64,000 bases of DNA from contig NZ_CP070969.1 in the NCBI RefSeq assembly GCF_017086365.1, positions 3,968,001-4,032,000 on the forward strand. The letters are read 5' to 3'. Below are positions 51,260 to 60,540 of this stretch, in pieces. The DNA is from Paenibacillus tianjinensis. GTDB taxonomy: Bacteria > Bacillota > Bacilli > Paenibacillales > Paenibacillaceae. The notes under the pieces were generated by a model, which saw only the letters and a program-made list of their open reading frames with translations, was not told where the DNA came from and ran no database searches. Within the stretch, counting starts at the first letter, position 1. Every line of letters starts with the position of its first letter. The position numbers and the translations under genes are program-made.

Positions 51260-52705
51260 TTACTGTTTTTCGACAGGAAGTCTTAGCGTAAAGGTCGTGC
51301 CTTCGCCAAGTTTACTTGTGGCAAAAATCTGCCCGTGATGCGACTCGACGATATTTTTAACAATCGCCAGCCCCAGCCCGGTGCCTCCGGATTCTCCGCG
51401 CACCCGCGCCTTGTCGGCTTTGTAGAAACGTTCGAAGATAAAGGGCAAATCCTCCGGATGAATTCCTGCGCCTTCATCCCGGATCGCAATCTCCAGATAG
51501 CGGCGCCCTTCAAGTACCGCAGAGCCGGTGATGATCGAGATATGTTTATCAGCAGGGGTATGCCTGAAGGCATTATCCAGCAGATTGGTCAAAACCTGTT
51601 CCAGCTTATCTACATCCGCCGATTTAAGCAGCAGAGCGCTTTCTGTCTTATGGAGCTCAAGAATGATGTCCCGTTCCTTAGCCCGCACGGAGAATTTGCG
51701 GTAGATCCGCTCGAGCAGTTCGTCCATATCCACCTGTGTTTTATTCATATCTGTATGCCCCGCTTCCATCCGGGCAAGATCCAGCAGGTCTTTAACAAGC
51801 CGGCCCATCCGTAGCGATTCATCATGAATAACCTGCACAAGCTCACTGCTCTCTTCCGGTGAGGAGGCCATACCGTCCAGGAGTGCTTCACTGTAACCCT
51901 GCATCATCGAAAGCGGTGTGCGGATTTCATGCGAGACATTCGCTACGAAATCACGAAGCATTTTCTCAAGCCTTACTTCTTCCGTTACATCGCGCAGCAC
52001 GGCTACAGCACCACGGAGATTCCCCTCCGAATACAGCGGAGCCATATGCACAGACCACACGCCTTGCCGGACATGCACATTGGAGCGCTGATCTCCTCCC
52101 TGGCTCAGTGTACTGAAGAAGACCGGCCGGAGCGGAACAGGAACTGCTCCAGCAGCTCCGCCATGCAGATCCTGCTCAGCATCGCTATCTTCCTCAAGGA
52201 CCGGCTCCAGATCCCCCCAGGCCTCCAGCAGCTTCTGTCCATGCGGATTCGTGAGTATGATCTGTCCATCAATATCAAACGTAATCACGGCGTCGGTCAT
52301 GCTGCGCAGAACACTGGACAGATGTCCCTTCTCGTGATTTAGACTGCGGATATTCTCCTCCAGCTCTTCAGCCATGTGATTAAATGATGTGGCGAGCTGG
52401 CCGATTTCGTCGCTTGTCCGGAGATTCAGCCTCGTGCCGTATTCGCCGCGGCGGATATTGTTGGCCGCTTCAATCACCTGCTGCATGGGCTGGGTAATCT
52501 TCGTAAACAGGAACAACGCAAAAAACGTTGTCAATGAAAACCCAATCATACAGGTATACATAAATAAACGTTTGATCGCCCCGGAATTGGCGAAATTGCT
52601 GTCGATATAAGGCAGCAGGAACAGCCCTAGCGTAATGAGTACGACGGCAACAAGGCAGATGATCGTGACCCACAGCTTGCCGACAAGGCTTCTCCAGAAG
52701 TTCAC
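51260..52705 (-). CDS. resE: Sensor histidine kinase ResE-like, with a reduced external domain
   Basis: ResE phosphorylates ResD in response to oxygen limitation or nitric oxide. The 481-residue protein has two hydrophobic segments (about 10-32 and 48-68) with only about 15 residues between them. HAMP (about 70-120), a PAS domain (about 130-240), the HisKA site FVANVSHEIRTPLSMMQGY and an HATPase_c domain (NLLDNAFRHTP, GTGLGLAI) follow. Bacillus ResE has a large external domain and is about 100 residues longer. The start is GTG, directly after the resD stop. Confidence 0.92.
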   Translation of the reverse strand: MNFWRSLVGKLWVTIICLVAVVLITLGLFLLPYIDSNFANSGAIKRLFMYTCMIGFSLTTFFALFLFTKITQPMQQVIEAANNIRRGEYGTRLNLRTSDEIGQLATSFNHMAEELEENIRSLNHEKGHLSSVLRSMTDAVITFDIDGQIILTNPHGQKLLEAWGDLEPVLEEDSDAEQDLHGGAAGAVPVPLRPVFFSTLSQGGDQRSNVHVRQGVWSVHMAPLYSEGNLRGAVAVLRDVTEEVRLEKMLRDFVANVSHEIRTPLSMMQGYSEALLDGMASSPEESSELVQVIHDESLRMGRLVKDLLDLARMEAGHTDMNKTQVDMDELLERIYRKFSVRAKERDIILELHKTESALLLKSADVDKLEQVLTNLLDNAFRHTPADKHISIITGSAVLEGRRYLEIAIRDEGAGIHPEDLPFIFERFYKADKARVRGESGGTGLGLAIVKNIVESHHGQIFATSKLGEGTTFTLRLPVEKQ

Positions 52706-53422
52706 CTATTTAGGTACCTCAAGCTTGTAGCCTACTCCCCATACCGTGGTGATCATTGCTGCCGATTCCGGTGATACTTTATTCAGTTTCTCACGAAGCC
52801 GTTTGACATGCGTGTCCACCGTACGTAAATCTCCGAAAAACTCATAATTCCAGACATCCTTAAGCAGTTCTTCACGGGAGAAAACTTTGTCCGGTGAGAT
52901 TGCCAAATAATGAAGCAGCTCATATTCCTTCGGCGTCAGACTCACTTCCTGCCCGCCTGCCGTTACGCGGTGGGCATCATGCTCAATAATGAGATGAGGG
53001 AATACAATGTTGTTGCTGGAATTGCTCTCTTTCGATAAAAACGCTGTTGCCGAAGAACGGCGCATAATCGCCTTTACCCGGTAAATCACTTCACGCGGAC
53101 TGAACGGCTTAACGACATAGTCATCTGCACCCATTTCAAAGCCCTGCACCCGGTTAATCTCTTCACCCTTGGCAGTCAGCATCAGGACCGGAGTCGATTT
53201 GACGCCTCTGAGTCTCGTAAGCACTTCGATCCCGTCGATACCCGGCAGCATAACATCGAGCAGGATGAGGCCGTAATCATTAGCCGTTGCTTTGCGCAAA
53301 GCGATTTCGCCATCTTCCGCCTCGTCAATTTCGTAGCCTTCTTTTTCAAGATACATTTTCAGCAGGCGGCGAATACGTTCTTCGTCATCCACCACCAGAA
53401 TTCTATTCAAATGCTCTGCCAT
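52706..53422 (-). CDS. resD: Response regulator ResD
   Basis: ResD is an OmpR-family regulator that activates cytochrome biogenesis and anaerobic genes. The 238-residue protein starts MAEHLNRILVVDDEERIRRL. It has the acidic DD pair, phosphoaspartate in LLDVMLPGIDG, the KPFSPREV lysine and a C-terminal winged helix (LTPKEYELLHYLA, DLRTVDTHVKRLREKL, TTVWGVGYKLE). The start at 53422 follows AAGGGG. It lies between resC and resE, as in Bacillus. Confidence 0.96.
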   Translation of the reverse strand: MAEHLNRILVVDDEERIRRLLKMYLEKEGYEIDEAEDGEIALRKATANDYGLILLDVMLPGIDGIEVLTRLRGVKSTPVLMLTAKGEEINRVQGFEMGADDYVVKPFSPREVIYRVKAIMRRSSATAFLSKESNSSNNIVFPHLIIEHDAHRVTAGGQEVSLTPKEYELLHYLAISPDKVFSREELLKDVWNYEFFGDLRTVDTHVKRLREKLNKVSPESAAMITTVWGVGYKLEVPK

Positions 53423-53507
53423 TAACAACAACCCCTTCATCAAATACAGTTGAACGTTACCCTAGTACGTACTAGATTCCTGTGCTGCAACTGCGAATAC
53501 CGTATAC

Positions 53508-54770
53508 TCAGTCTGTCCCCGCATAAGAATGAAGCCCGGCGATGACCAGATTTACACCTACAAGGGTAAACATTACAACCAAAAAACCCAATACGGCGAG
53601 CCATGCGGACTTGCGTCCCTGCCACCCGCGTGCCAGCCGCAAATGGAGATATGCACTGTAGAACAGCCATGTAACAAGCGCCCAGACCTCCTTGGGGTCC
53701 CAGCCCCAAAACCGGCCCCAGGCAACCTGAGCCCAGATCATTGCAAAGATCAATGCCCCCAGTGTAAAAATCGGAAAGCCGATGGCAATCGCCCTGTACG
53801 TAATTTCATCAAGATCATTCTCGTCAATTCCGTCCAGTACCGGATGAATTGCATTGCCCAGCGGTTTGCGCACAGCAAGACGAAGAATTCCGTATAAAAT
53901 GAGACCGGAAAGCAGCGACCATATAACGGTATTGAACTTTCGTCCGGCATTAACGCCATTCATCCATGAGGGTGCTTCGAACAGCGGCTGTTTTATTCCA
54001 AGAAACGACTGGAAAACCTCTGTTTCGCTATGGTAAGGTGCCACAATCGGCGGCATTTTATAACTCACTTTCTCTATTGTACTATCTTCCTGCCCGGAGC
54101 TGTCAATCGTAACGTTGCTGCGGACAAAAACAGATTCGTATCCGGCACTGCGGAAGGCAAATACACTCCCGAGAAATCCAATTATAACAATGATTGAAAA
54201 GAGAGTAAATTCAACCAGCCTCTGCTGCTTGCGGTCACTCCGCTCCTTGCTCGCAAAATTAACAGTGCGCAGCAAGTACATCAGTCCGGCGGCAAAACCG
54301 ACGGCGAAAAAGGATTCCCCGAGCGCAGCAAGCGTGACGTGGATATTCAGATAAATGGATTTCAATGATGGAATCAGCGGCTGAACCTCCTGCGGAAACA
54401 CCGCCGCATACGCCATCACTATAATAGAAATTGGAACTGCGAATACCCCTAGAATGATTTTGCGGTAGATGGCAAAGATCACCGTAAAGGCCACCATCAC
54501 CATCATCGATAAAAAGGTCATGAATTCATACATATTGCTGACGGGAATATGCCCCGAGCCCATCCAGCGGGTAATGAAATAAGCGATATGGCAGAGCAGC
54601 CCTACGGAAGAGGCAATAAAAGCGATTCTTCCCCAGCGGGCGGTATGCTCCTCGGGCTTTCTGCCGGACCACCGGCGGCCCATGATGGCGATCGTGAACA
54701 ACATAAATGCACCGCTGTATAAAAAGAATGCGGCTATAAAGACATCACTGCTGAAATCGAGCAGGCTCAT
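53508..54770 (-). CDS. resC: Cytochrome c biogenesis protein ResC (CcsA-like)
   Basis: ResC is a multi-spanning membrane protein that with ResB moves heme across the membrane and attaches it to cytochrome c. The 420-residue protein has about eight hydrophobic segments and the heme-handling tryptophan-rich loop WGRFWGWDPKEVWALVTW near residue 345. HVTLAALGES and the late VNLVIAGLHSY add conserved histidines. It overlaps resB by four bases (ATGA). Confidence 0.95.
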   Translation of the reverse strand: MSLLDFSSDVFIAAFFLYSGAFMLFTIAIMGRRWSGRKPEEHTARWGRIAFIASSVGLLCHIAYFITRWMGSGHIPVSNMYEFMTFLSMMVMVAFTVIFAIYRKIILGVFAVPISIIVMAYAAVFPQEVQPLIPSLKSIYLNIHVTLAALGESFFAVGFAAGLMYLLRTVNFASKERSDRKQQRLVEFTLFSIIVIIGFLGSVFAFRSAGYESVFVRSNVTIDSSGQEDSTIEKVSYKMPPIVAPYHSETEVFQSFLGIKQPLFEAPSWMNGVNAGRKFNTVIWSLLSGLILYGILRLAVRKPLGNAIHPVLDGIDENDLDEITYRAIAIGFPIFTLGALIFAMIWAQVAWGRFWGWDPKEVWALVTWLFYSAYLHLRLARGWQGRKSAWLAVLGFLVVMFTLVGVNLVIAGLHSYAGTD

Positions 54771-56455
54771 GCCAGACCTCCTCCGTTGTCCAATGATTTT
54801 TCATCGACTATGACGTCTACCTTGTACAGAATAGAAACGATCTCACGGCGGAAGCCGAACCAATTCTTGTTAGTGTGCCCTCCAAGGACAAGCTCACCGT
54901 TCTCAAGATTTAACCAAATGCGTCTATGCTGCCAGTAAAAGCCCAGCACGAGTCCAAGCATTACGATCCCTGCACCCACCCAGACAAAGGGCATCGCCCG
55001 GTCTACACGGATGTTGAGATAGGTTGTGGATTCAGCAAAATCAACATCGCTCATGCCCTGCACTTCAAGCTCCAGAAAACGTCCGCTGCCACCCAGCTTG
55101 TCATTGATGGCCTGCTGCTGGAACTGCTCTTTATCCACCTGTTTCGGAAAATAAAAATATTGCTGCCCCTCCGCCGGCAGATCCGGCCCTGTAATGAGGA
55201 AGAGGAATGCGGGCGCATTCGGATAAGGCGATTTGGAGACCGGCTGTCCCTCATCGTTCAAGCCGAAATCCATATATTTTTCTTTGAGCGAAAGGGTGTA
55301 AGGCCCGGACTGGTATGTGCGCTGCGGGTTCTTCATATCAAGCTTGAATTTGCCATACCCTTCTCCGGTAGCGCTGTTAACGAGCTCCGGCTGCACGGAA
55401 CGCAGCACAGGGGTCAGGTCATAGTCAAACTGATACGCTTTCAAACCTTTGTAGCTAAGCGGCGAGTTCACCTGGATGTCATGAACGGCAACTTCTGAAA
55501 GCTTAGGCTCCTTGGACGGGTCGGTACAGTCTGCAGTACATTCATAGAGCACAGCCTTGGTCTCGTACAGCTTGGGCAGAACTTTTTTGCCGCGGAACTC
55601 CTCAGGCATTTCCTCATCCGTATAGAATTCAACGGTGAACTTCTCGTTTTTCAGATAATACGTCGTATCCGGAATCTTCGTAACCTCACCCTGCGGAAAG
55701 GCAAGATGCTGGTCCATGTTGAGTCCCGGCAATCCTCTCGCCAATACAGCGAGCAAAAATATAATTAGACCAATATGTATTACATACGGTCCCCAGCGGC
55801 TAAAGCGGTGTTTCTCGGCCAGCAATGCGCCTCCGTCCGTCTTGACGCGGTAGCCCTTTTTCCTCAGCGGTTCACTTAGCCGGGCCACCCAGACTTCCGG
55901 TTCCTCCTCCACCTTCGTTACCAGCACAACCTTCTGGCGGGTCAGGAATTGGCGGTGCTTCCGGATCTTCTGCCGGGTCAGCGCCTTATACAGCGGAAGG
56001 ACACGGTCTAAACTGCAGATGACGAGTGAAGCGCCAATCATCACCAGCAGTGTTACAAACCACCAGGATTCATAGGTGTGCGAAAGGCCGAGTCTATAAT
56101 AAATATTCCCGGCTGTTCCGTACGTTTCTTTGTAATAGGTTGAGGCATCAATATTAAGAAAGGTGCTCTCCTGGGGAAAAATCGTGCCCAGCATGGAACC
56201 CAGCAGAGTCAGTACAATCAGGTAAATCGCTATTTTGACAGAGGAGAAAAAGTTCCAGACCAGGTCGATTATCCCCGGGTTCACACGCTGTGAACGGCGG
56301 GCAACACCGTCATAGCGCATTTCGAGATTGTCCGCAGACTCGCGGTCCTTCTCGTCCAGCGGCTTGCCGCAGGCTTCACAGAGTACGGTACCTACCGGAT
56401 TCTGATGGCCGCATTCACATTTGGTATTGCTGATCAGCGGCTCCCGCCCGTTCAT
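54767..56455 (-). CDS. resB: Cytochrome c biogenesis protein ResB
   Basis: ResB is the partner of ResC in system II cytochrome c maturation. The 562-residue protein opens with a zinc-ribbon-like CECG...CEACGKP, then hydrophobic segments near 75-95, 125-145 and 225-245. A long outside domain (about 260-490) and a last membrane segment near 500-520 follow. WNFFSSVKIAIYL is typical of the family. It overlaps resA by four bases and resC by four bases. Confidence 0.94.
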   Translation of the reverse strand: MNGREPLISNTKCECGHQNPVGTVLCEACGKPLDEKDRESADNLEMRYDGVARRSQRVNPGIIDLVWNFFSSVKIAIYLIVLTLLGSMLGTIFPQESTFLNIDASTYYKETYGTAGNIYYRLGLSHTYESWWFVTLLVMIGASLVICSLDRVLPLYKALTRQKIRKHRQFLTRQKVVLVTKVEEEPEVWVARLSEPLRKKGYRVKTDGGALLAEKHRFSRWGPYVIHIGLIIFLLAVLARGLPGLNMDQHLAFPQGEVTKIPDTTYYLKNEKFTVEFYTDEEMPEEFRGKKVLPKLYETKAVLYECTADCTDPSKEPKLSEVAVHDIQVNSPLSYKGLKAYQFDYDLTPVLRSVQPELVNSATGEGYGKFKLDMKNPQRTYQSGPYTLSLKEKYMDFGLNDEGQPVSKSPYPNAPAFLFLITGPDLPAEGQQYFYFPKQVDKEQFQQQAINDKLGGSGRFLELEVQGMSDVDFAESTTYLNIRVDRAMPFVWVGAGIVMLGLVLGFYWQHRRIWLNLENGELVLGGHTNKNWFGFRREIVSILYKVDVIVDEKSLDNGGGLA

Positions 56456-56976
56456 GGGTTCACCAGCTTTCCGATTTGCCCGTCAAGTGAATCCAGATCG
56501 AGCTGCCCGATATGAATGCTGTCCACTTTGCCCTTAGTATTAATGAAAAAAGTAGTAGGCAAAGGAGAAACGCCATAACTGCGGACAGCGCTGCGCCCGG
56601 AGTCCATGACAACCGGGAAATCGATGTCAACCAGCTTGACGAAATTCTCCACCGTCATCTGGTCTTCGCCGACGTTCACTCCAATGACTACAACTCCTTG
56701 ATCCTTCCACTTCTCCCATTGTGCCTGCAGAGCAGGCATCTCCTTCACGCAAGGGCCGCACCAGGAACCCCAGAAATTAAGCACCACCGACTTGCCCTTG
56801 TACTCCTCAAGCGTATGGGTCAAGCCGTCGAGGCCAAGCAGCTCAAAGGATGGCGCTTTACCACCTTCCCTGGGCTTTCCGTCTCCCCCGAACACCGAGG
56901 AACCGATTGCATAACCTCCAAGCAAAAGTATTACTGAAAGAATTACGATTTGAATCGGCTTTCTCGCTTTGCCCAC
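56452..56976 (-). CDS. resA: Thiol-disulfide oxidoreductase ResA
   Basis: ResA is a membrane-tethered thioredoxin-like protein that reduces the heme-binding cysteines of apocytochrome c. The 174-residue protein has an N-terminal anchor (about 8-26), the active site WCGPC (about 73-77) in VVLNFWGSWCGPCVKEMP and the cis-proline loop PLPTTFFIN. It starts at GTG 56976, with AAGGGGG eight bases upstream. It is the first gene of resABCDE. Confidence 0.95.
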   Translation of the reverse strand: MGKARKPIQIVILSVILLLGGYAIGSSVFGGDGKPREGGKAPSFELLGLDGLTHTLEEYKGKSVVLNFWGSWCGPCVKEMPALQAQWEKWKDQGVVVIGVNVGEDQMTVENFVKLVDIDFPVVMDSGRSAVRSYGVSPLPTTFFINTKGKVDSIHIGQLDLDSLDGQIGKLVNP

Positions 56977-57022
56977 ACGCGAAGCCCCCTTCTGTGACGC
57001 AACTCATACTTTAGTTGTCAGG

Positions 57023-57039
57023 TGTGAACATCCTATGAA
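57023..57039 (-). promoter_or_regulatory. Candidate PhoP-type direct repeat upstream of resA
   Basis: On the minus strand TTCATA (57034-57039) and TTCACA (57023-57028) are direct repeats one helical turn (11 bases) apart. Both fit the PhoP half-site TT(A/T/C)A(C/T)A. In Bacillus the resA promoter depends on PhoP. A TATAAT lies just upstream (57041-57046) and a TATGAG just downstream, so the exact promoter is unsettled. Confidence 0.35.
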
Positions 57040-57086
57040 CATTATACCGAATATTGTCACAGTTTTAGGAGAGGGAATTGTGAACT

Positions 57087-57845
57087 TTATGTGTCTTTGC
57101 GTGTCGTATTTGCTTTTAGCGCACCAGCCTTAGCAATTTGCTGCAGATGGTTAATTTCATCCTTGGTCAGATGGCGGTAGGAGCCGCGCTTAAGATTCTG
57201 CAGCAAAATGTCCCCGAAGGAAATCCGTTTCAGACGGATCACAGGGTGGGCAATCGCTTCGAACATGCGGCGTACCTGACGGTTGCGTCCTTCATGAATC
57301 GTAATGCTGATGACGGATTCCTTATTCACTTCATCCACATCCTTGTATTCCACTTCCGCCGGAGCGGTCATACCGTCCTCCAGCTTGATGCCCGCCTTAA
57401 GCTTGTCCAGGGCTGTTCCGTGCGGTATACCCTTGACCGTGGCCAGATACGTCTTCGGCACGTGATGCTTCGGATGGGTAAGCAGATTAGCAAACTCCCC
57501 GTCATTCGTCAGCAGCAGCAGCCCTTCCGTGTCATAATCCAAACGGCCTACAGGATATACGCGCTCTTTGATGCCCTTCAGATAGTCTGTTACTACCTTG
57601 CGGCCCTTATCATCGGATGCGCTGGTGATCACGCCTTTGGGCTTGTTGAACATGATGTAGATTTTATTCTCGCCCCGGATCAGCTTACCGGCCACTTTAA
57701 TAATATCTTGTTCGGGGTCCACCTTCGTGCCAAGCGTAGTTACGAGTTCCCCGTTGACTTCCACTTTACCGGCCAAAATCATTTCTTCACATTTGCGTCT
57801 GGACGCAACACCTGCTTGCGCCAAAATTTTCTGTAATCTTTCCAT
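57087..57845 (-). CDS. rluB: Ribosomal large subunit pseudouridine synthase B
   Basis: RluB isomerises a uridine in 23S rRNA helix 89-93. The 252-residue protein has an N-terminal S4 domain (about 1-60, QKILAQAGVASRRKCEEMI) and the catalytic aspartate in GRLDYDTEGLLLLTNDG. The C-terminal INHEGRNRQVRRMF-like segment reads IHEGRNRQVRRMFEAI. The order spmAB-rluB-resABCDE matches Bacillus, with two extra genes inserted upstream here. Confidence 0.95.
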   Translation of the reverse strand: MERLQKILAQAGVASRRKCEEMILAGKVEVNGELVTTLGTKVDPEQDIIKVAGKLIRGENKIYIMFNKPKGVITSASDDKGRKVVTDYLKGIKERVYPVGRLDYDTEGLLLLTNDGEFANLLTHPKHHVPKTYLATVKGIPHGTALDKLKAGIKLEDGMTAPAEVEYKDVDEVNKESVISITIHEGRNRQVRRMFEAIAHPVIRLKRISFGDILLQNLKRGSYRHLTKDEINHLQQIAKAGALKANTTRKDT

Positions 57846-57865
57846 TTTCGACTACTCACCTCAGG

Positions 57866-58210
57866 TTAATGATAACCATCAGCGGGATAAATCACAAGTT
57901 CATTCCATGGAAAAAATCCTCCCGGGCACGAATTGCTATGCGGTTCGATGAGCAAAGGGGATATTTCATAACGTGCAGCCAGCTCCAAAATGAGCTTGCC
58001 TGCAGCAAACAGCTGTCTTTTACGGCCAGTCAGCTGCGAAGCTTCCTCTTGCTCCCCGTAGTTCCCCTCCAGACAGACATGGATATGATCCGGGTCTGTT
58101 AACAGGGGGCCGGCGTAGATTTCGCCATCCTTGGCCACCCAAAAGTCAAATCCTTTCCCATTAATAGACGGACAGCGGGAATGATGCAGTATGAACCCTT
58201 TATATTCCAT
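57866..58210 (-). CDS. Small amidase_2/PGRP-like protein
   Basis: This 114-residue protein starts MEYKGFILHHSRCPSINGKG. It shows a pattern close to N-acetylmuramoyl-L-alanine amidases of the PGRP fold: an N-terminal HHS, a FWVAKDGEIYAGP strand, HIHVCLEGNYGE, and a late IEPHSNSCPGGFFPW that could supply the last zinc ligands. There is no signal peptide, so it would act in the cytoplasm, the mother cell or a lysing cell. It is shorter than classical amidases. Family call is moderate. Confidence 0.6.
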   Translation of the reverse strand: MEYKGFILHHSRCPSINGKGFDFWVAKDGEIYAGPLLTDPDHIHVCLEGNYGEQEEASQLTGRKRQLFAAGKLILELAARYEISPLLIEPHSNSCPGGFFPWNELVIYPADGYH

Positions 58211-58557
58211 CGCATGGGCCTCCCTCCGTGTTGCTGCAATAGCATATGATTAGGGAGAGGGCGGGGTGACGGGTGTTTCTTGAAAATCAAACTGATGGGC
58301 TGCTGCCGTAACTGCGGGAACTTTTGGATTTCCGGCCGCTGTTGTCTGCAGATTTCTTGATTTGTACCGCTGTTAGTGGTGGAAATCCAAACCTAAACCC
58401 ATGCTTACGATGCGGGCTTTCCTACGGAAAGCTTTCAGGCGGACGCTATTGCTCCTCCAATTCCAAAACTCCCTCCGTTACTTTCGCCCATCCGCTGCAC
58501 TTGAAGGCAAAAGCAAACCCTCACCCCGTGAGGGTGAGGGCAACAAAAAAAACGAAA
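58211..58557. other. Gene-free region with inverted repeats, possible interspersed repeat
   Basis: This 347-base stretch has no convincing gene. TTTGGATTTCC (58323-58333) and GGAAATCCAAA (58381-58391) form an 11-base inverted repeat 47 bases apart. CCCTCACC / GGTGAGGG lies near 58519-58541. The composition differs from the neighbouring genes, and the layout resembles an intergenic repeat unit. It needs a genome-wide search to confirm. Confidence 0.4.
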
Positions 58558-59049
58558 TTACCAGAATTTATTCTCCGGTTCTTCCAGGCTAATAAAATGA
58601 TCAGCCAACAAAGTGAGAGCAAACACAGCAAAGTTTATAAACAGGCTGAACATTCCGCCCCAGCCAATCCCGCTGTCCTGTAAAGAGTCTCCAGTCACCG
58701 CTGCGGCAAAACGATTGAACTGAAACAGGTCAAACAGGTAAAGGAGAGAAATAACCGCGCTGAATATCCGTCTGTCTGCGAAAAAGCCGAGTCCTGCCGA
58801 GAAACCCACGGCTCCGCAAAAAACATTTATGAAAATAAATTCACTCCGGCCAAGAAATTCCGCGTTCAATAATAGTAACAAATAATTCAGTGCTGAAAGC
58901 AGTACCCATGCTCCTAGGATACAGCCGGCTTTTTTGAGGAGCCATCTTCTGTCAATATCCCATTCCTCCTGCAATACAACTGCAGCATAATTAAATAGAT
59001 AATATAAGACCCCTGCATAACAGGCCAGTAAGATAAGAATAAACTGCAT
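58558..59049 (-). CDS. Hypothetical integral membrane protein
   Basis: This 163-residue protein has four or five hydrophobic segments (about 2-24, 38-62, 70-88, 95-110 and 130-150), starting MQFILILLACYAGVLYYLF. No conserved motif is recognisable. It lies alone between the spmB region and the repeat-bearing spacer, so context gives little. Function unknown. Confidence 0.65.
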   Translation of the reverse strand: MQFILILLACYAGVLYYLFNYAAVVLQEEWDIDRRWLLKKAGCILGAWVLLSALNYLLLLLNAEFLGRSEFIFINVFCGAVGFSAGLGFFADRRIFSAVISLLYLFDLFQFNRFAAAVTGDSLQDSGIGWGGMFSLFINFAVFALTLLADHFISLEEPENKFW

Positions 59050-59300
59050 ACTTATATCCCCTTATTCTTAACAGTGCTCTGGAATAGGTAATTTAATGAT
59101 GACTTATTCCCCATGACCTTAACACATCCCCCAATTTAAGGAAATAAAGTATTTCACAATAAACTGGCCAAAAAAACACGAAAAACCCAAACCGTCGGGA
59201 AATCCATTCGAGCTCTACAAGAAGAAGTCAAATGATTTACCATCAGTTTAGGTTTTACCTGACACGGCCGGTAACTATTTTCACACGCCAGCTGTATGTT
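59050..59300. other. Spacer between spmB and the membrane protein gene
   Basis: About 250 bases, AT-rich, with no gene, no clear terminator for spmB and no recognisable promoter pair that I trust. Confidence 0.4.
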
Positions 59301-59834
59301 CTACCCAAACGCCAGCATGCATATGGCGATGGCTGCGACAAAGCCGACAATATCGGAGAACAAGCCGACCTTTAGCGCGTACCGCCCGTTGCGGATGCCC
59401 ACGGCGCCGAAATAAACGGTTAGCACGTACAGGGTAGTGTCTGTGCTGCCCTGGATGGTGGAGGCAATCATGCCGATCAGCGAATCCGGCCCATGGACGC
59501 GGATGAGATCTGTCGTATAGGCGAGCGAGCCAGTGCCTGTCAGCGGGCGGAGCAGGCCAAGCGGCAGCACCTCAGGCGGCACGCCAAGCCCCTGCAGCGC
59601 CGGTGCGATGAAGCCCATCAGGAAATCCAGTGCGCCGGATGCACGGAACACGCTGATGGCCACCAGCATGCCGACAAGATGCGGAATAATGGCTATGGCG
59701 GTCCCGAAGCCGTCCTTGGCTCCTTCCACGAAGGACTCATAAACAGGAACCTTGCGGGTAAAAGCATAAAGCGGAATGAATGTGATCATGACCGGAATTG
59801 CCCAGGCCGATATGAGGCTGATTAGCTGGAACAA
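59301..59834 (-). CDS. spmB: Spore maturation protein B
   Basis: SpmB with SpmA is needed for spore core dehydration in Bacillus. The 177-residue membrane protein carries a nucleoside-recognition (Gate-type) domain, with GAKDGFGTAIAIIPHLVGM and LRPLTGTGS. About five hydrophobic segments are present. It starts at TTG 59834, with the ribosome-binding site inside the end of spmA (AAAGGGTGA), so the two are coupled. Confidence 0.93.
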   Translation of the reverse strand: MFQLISLISAWAIPVMITFIPLYAFTRKVPVYESFVEGAKDGFGTAIAIIPHLVGMLVAISVFRASGALDFLMGFIAPALQGLGVPPEVLPLGLLRPLTGTGSLAYTTDLIRVHGPDSLIGMIASTIQGSTDTTLYVLTVYFGAVGIRNGRYALKVGLFSDIVGFVAAIAICMLAFG

Positions 59835-59841
59835 GCGCGGC

Positions 59842-60507
59842 TCACCCTTTCATGGAGGAATGCGGGAGGGCCGGCCCCCCTCTGGCTGAATCCCCCGGCC
59901 TGATCGCTGGCGGCTTCGGAGGCCTGCGCAGCAGCGTCAGGCGGCGGAACAGCCTGTCCGCAGCAATCGCTGCAAGCGTTGCTACCGCCGTTGCAGCGAG
60001 CGTTGTGCCGACGATACCGGCCGGTTCAGCCGAGCCGAAGTTGAGCCTGATCGCAATCAGCGTGGCCGGAATGAGGGTAATGCTGGCTGTGTTCAGCGCA
60101 AGCAGGGTGCACATCGCCGGAGTAGCAGTCTCCTTATCAGGATTTAGCGTCTGCAGCTCCTGCATCGCCTTGATGCCCATAGGTGTTGCTGCATTGCCTA
60201 GACCAAGCAGATTTGCACTCATGTTTGAGAGTATATAGCCGATAGCCGGATGGCCTTTCGGCACATCCGGGAACAAAAAGCCGACGACCGGGCCGAGCAG
60301 GCGGGCGATTTTACGCAGCAGTCCTGCATCCTCCGCCACCCGCATCATCCCCATCCAGAATACCAGTACGCTGATCAGCCCGAAGCTTACGGTAACTCCG
60401 CTTTTGGCGCCGTCAAAGACAGCTGCCGTGAACTCATCCATCCGGCCGTTTACGGCAGCGAAGACGAAGCCGATCACGATCATCGCCAGCCAGATTCCAT
60501 TAATCAT
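59842..60507 (-). CDS. spmA: Spore maturation protein A
   Basis: SpmA is a 221-residue membrane protein of the nucleoside-recognition family. It contains FDGAKSGVTVSFGLISVLVFWMG, the LSNMSANLLGLGNAATPMG signature and NTASITLIPAT. The C-terminal tail is proline- and arginine-rich and longer than usual. It lies 34 bases after dacB and directly before spmB, the order known from Bacillus. Confidence 0.94.
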   Translation of the reverse strand: MINGIWLAMIVIGFVFAAVNGRMDEFTAAVFDGAKSGVTVSFGLISVLVFWMGMMRVAEDAGLLRKIARLLGPVVGFLFPDVPKGHPAIGYILSNMSANLLGLGNAATPMGIKAMQELQTLNPDKETATPAMCTLLALNTASITLIPATLIAIRLNFGSAEPAGIVGTTLAATAVATLAAIAADRLFRRLTLLRRPPKPPAIRPGDSARGGPALPHSSMKG

Positions 60508-60540
60508 GCCATTCCCCTCCCCTCCGCTATCCGCGTCCTG

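Noticed and set aside
58324..58683. 119-codon plus-strand frame in the repeat-like spacer
   Set aside because: It crosses inverted repeats and runs into the opposite-strand membrane protein gene; no plausible protein.
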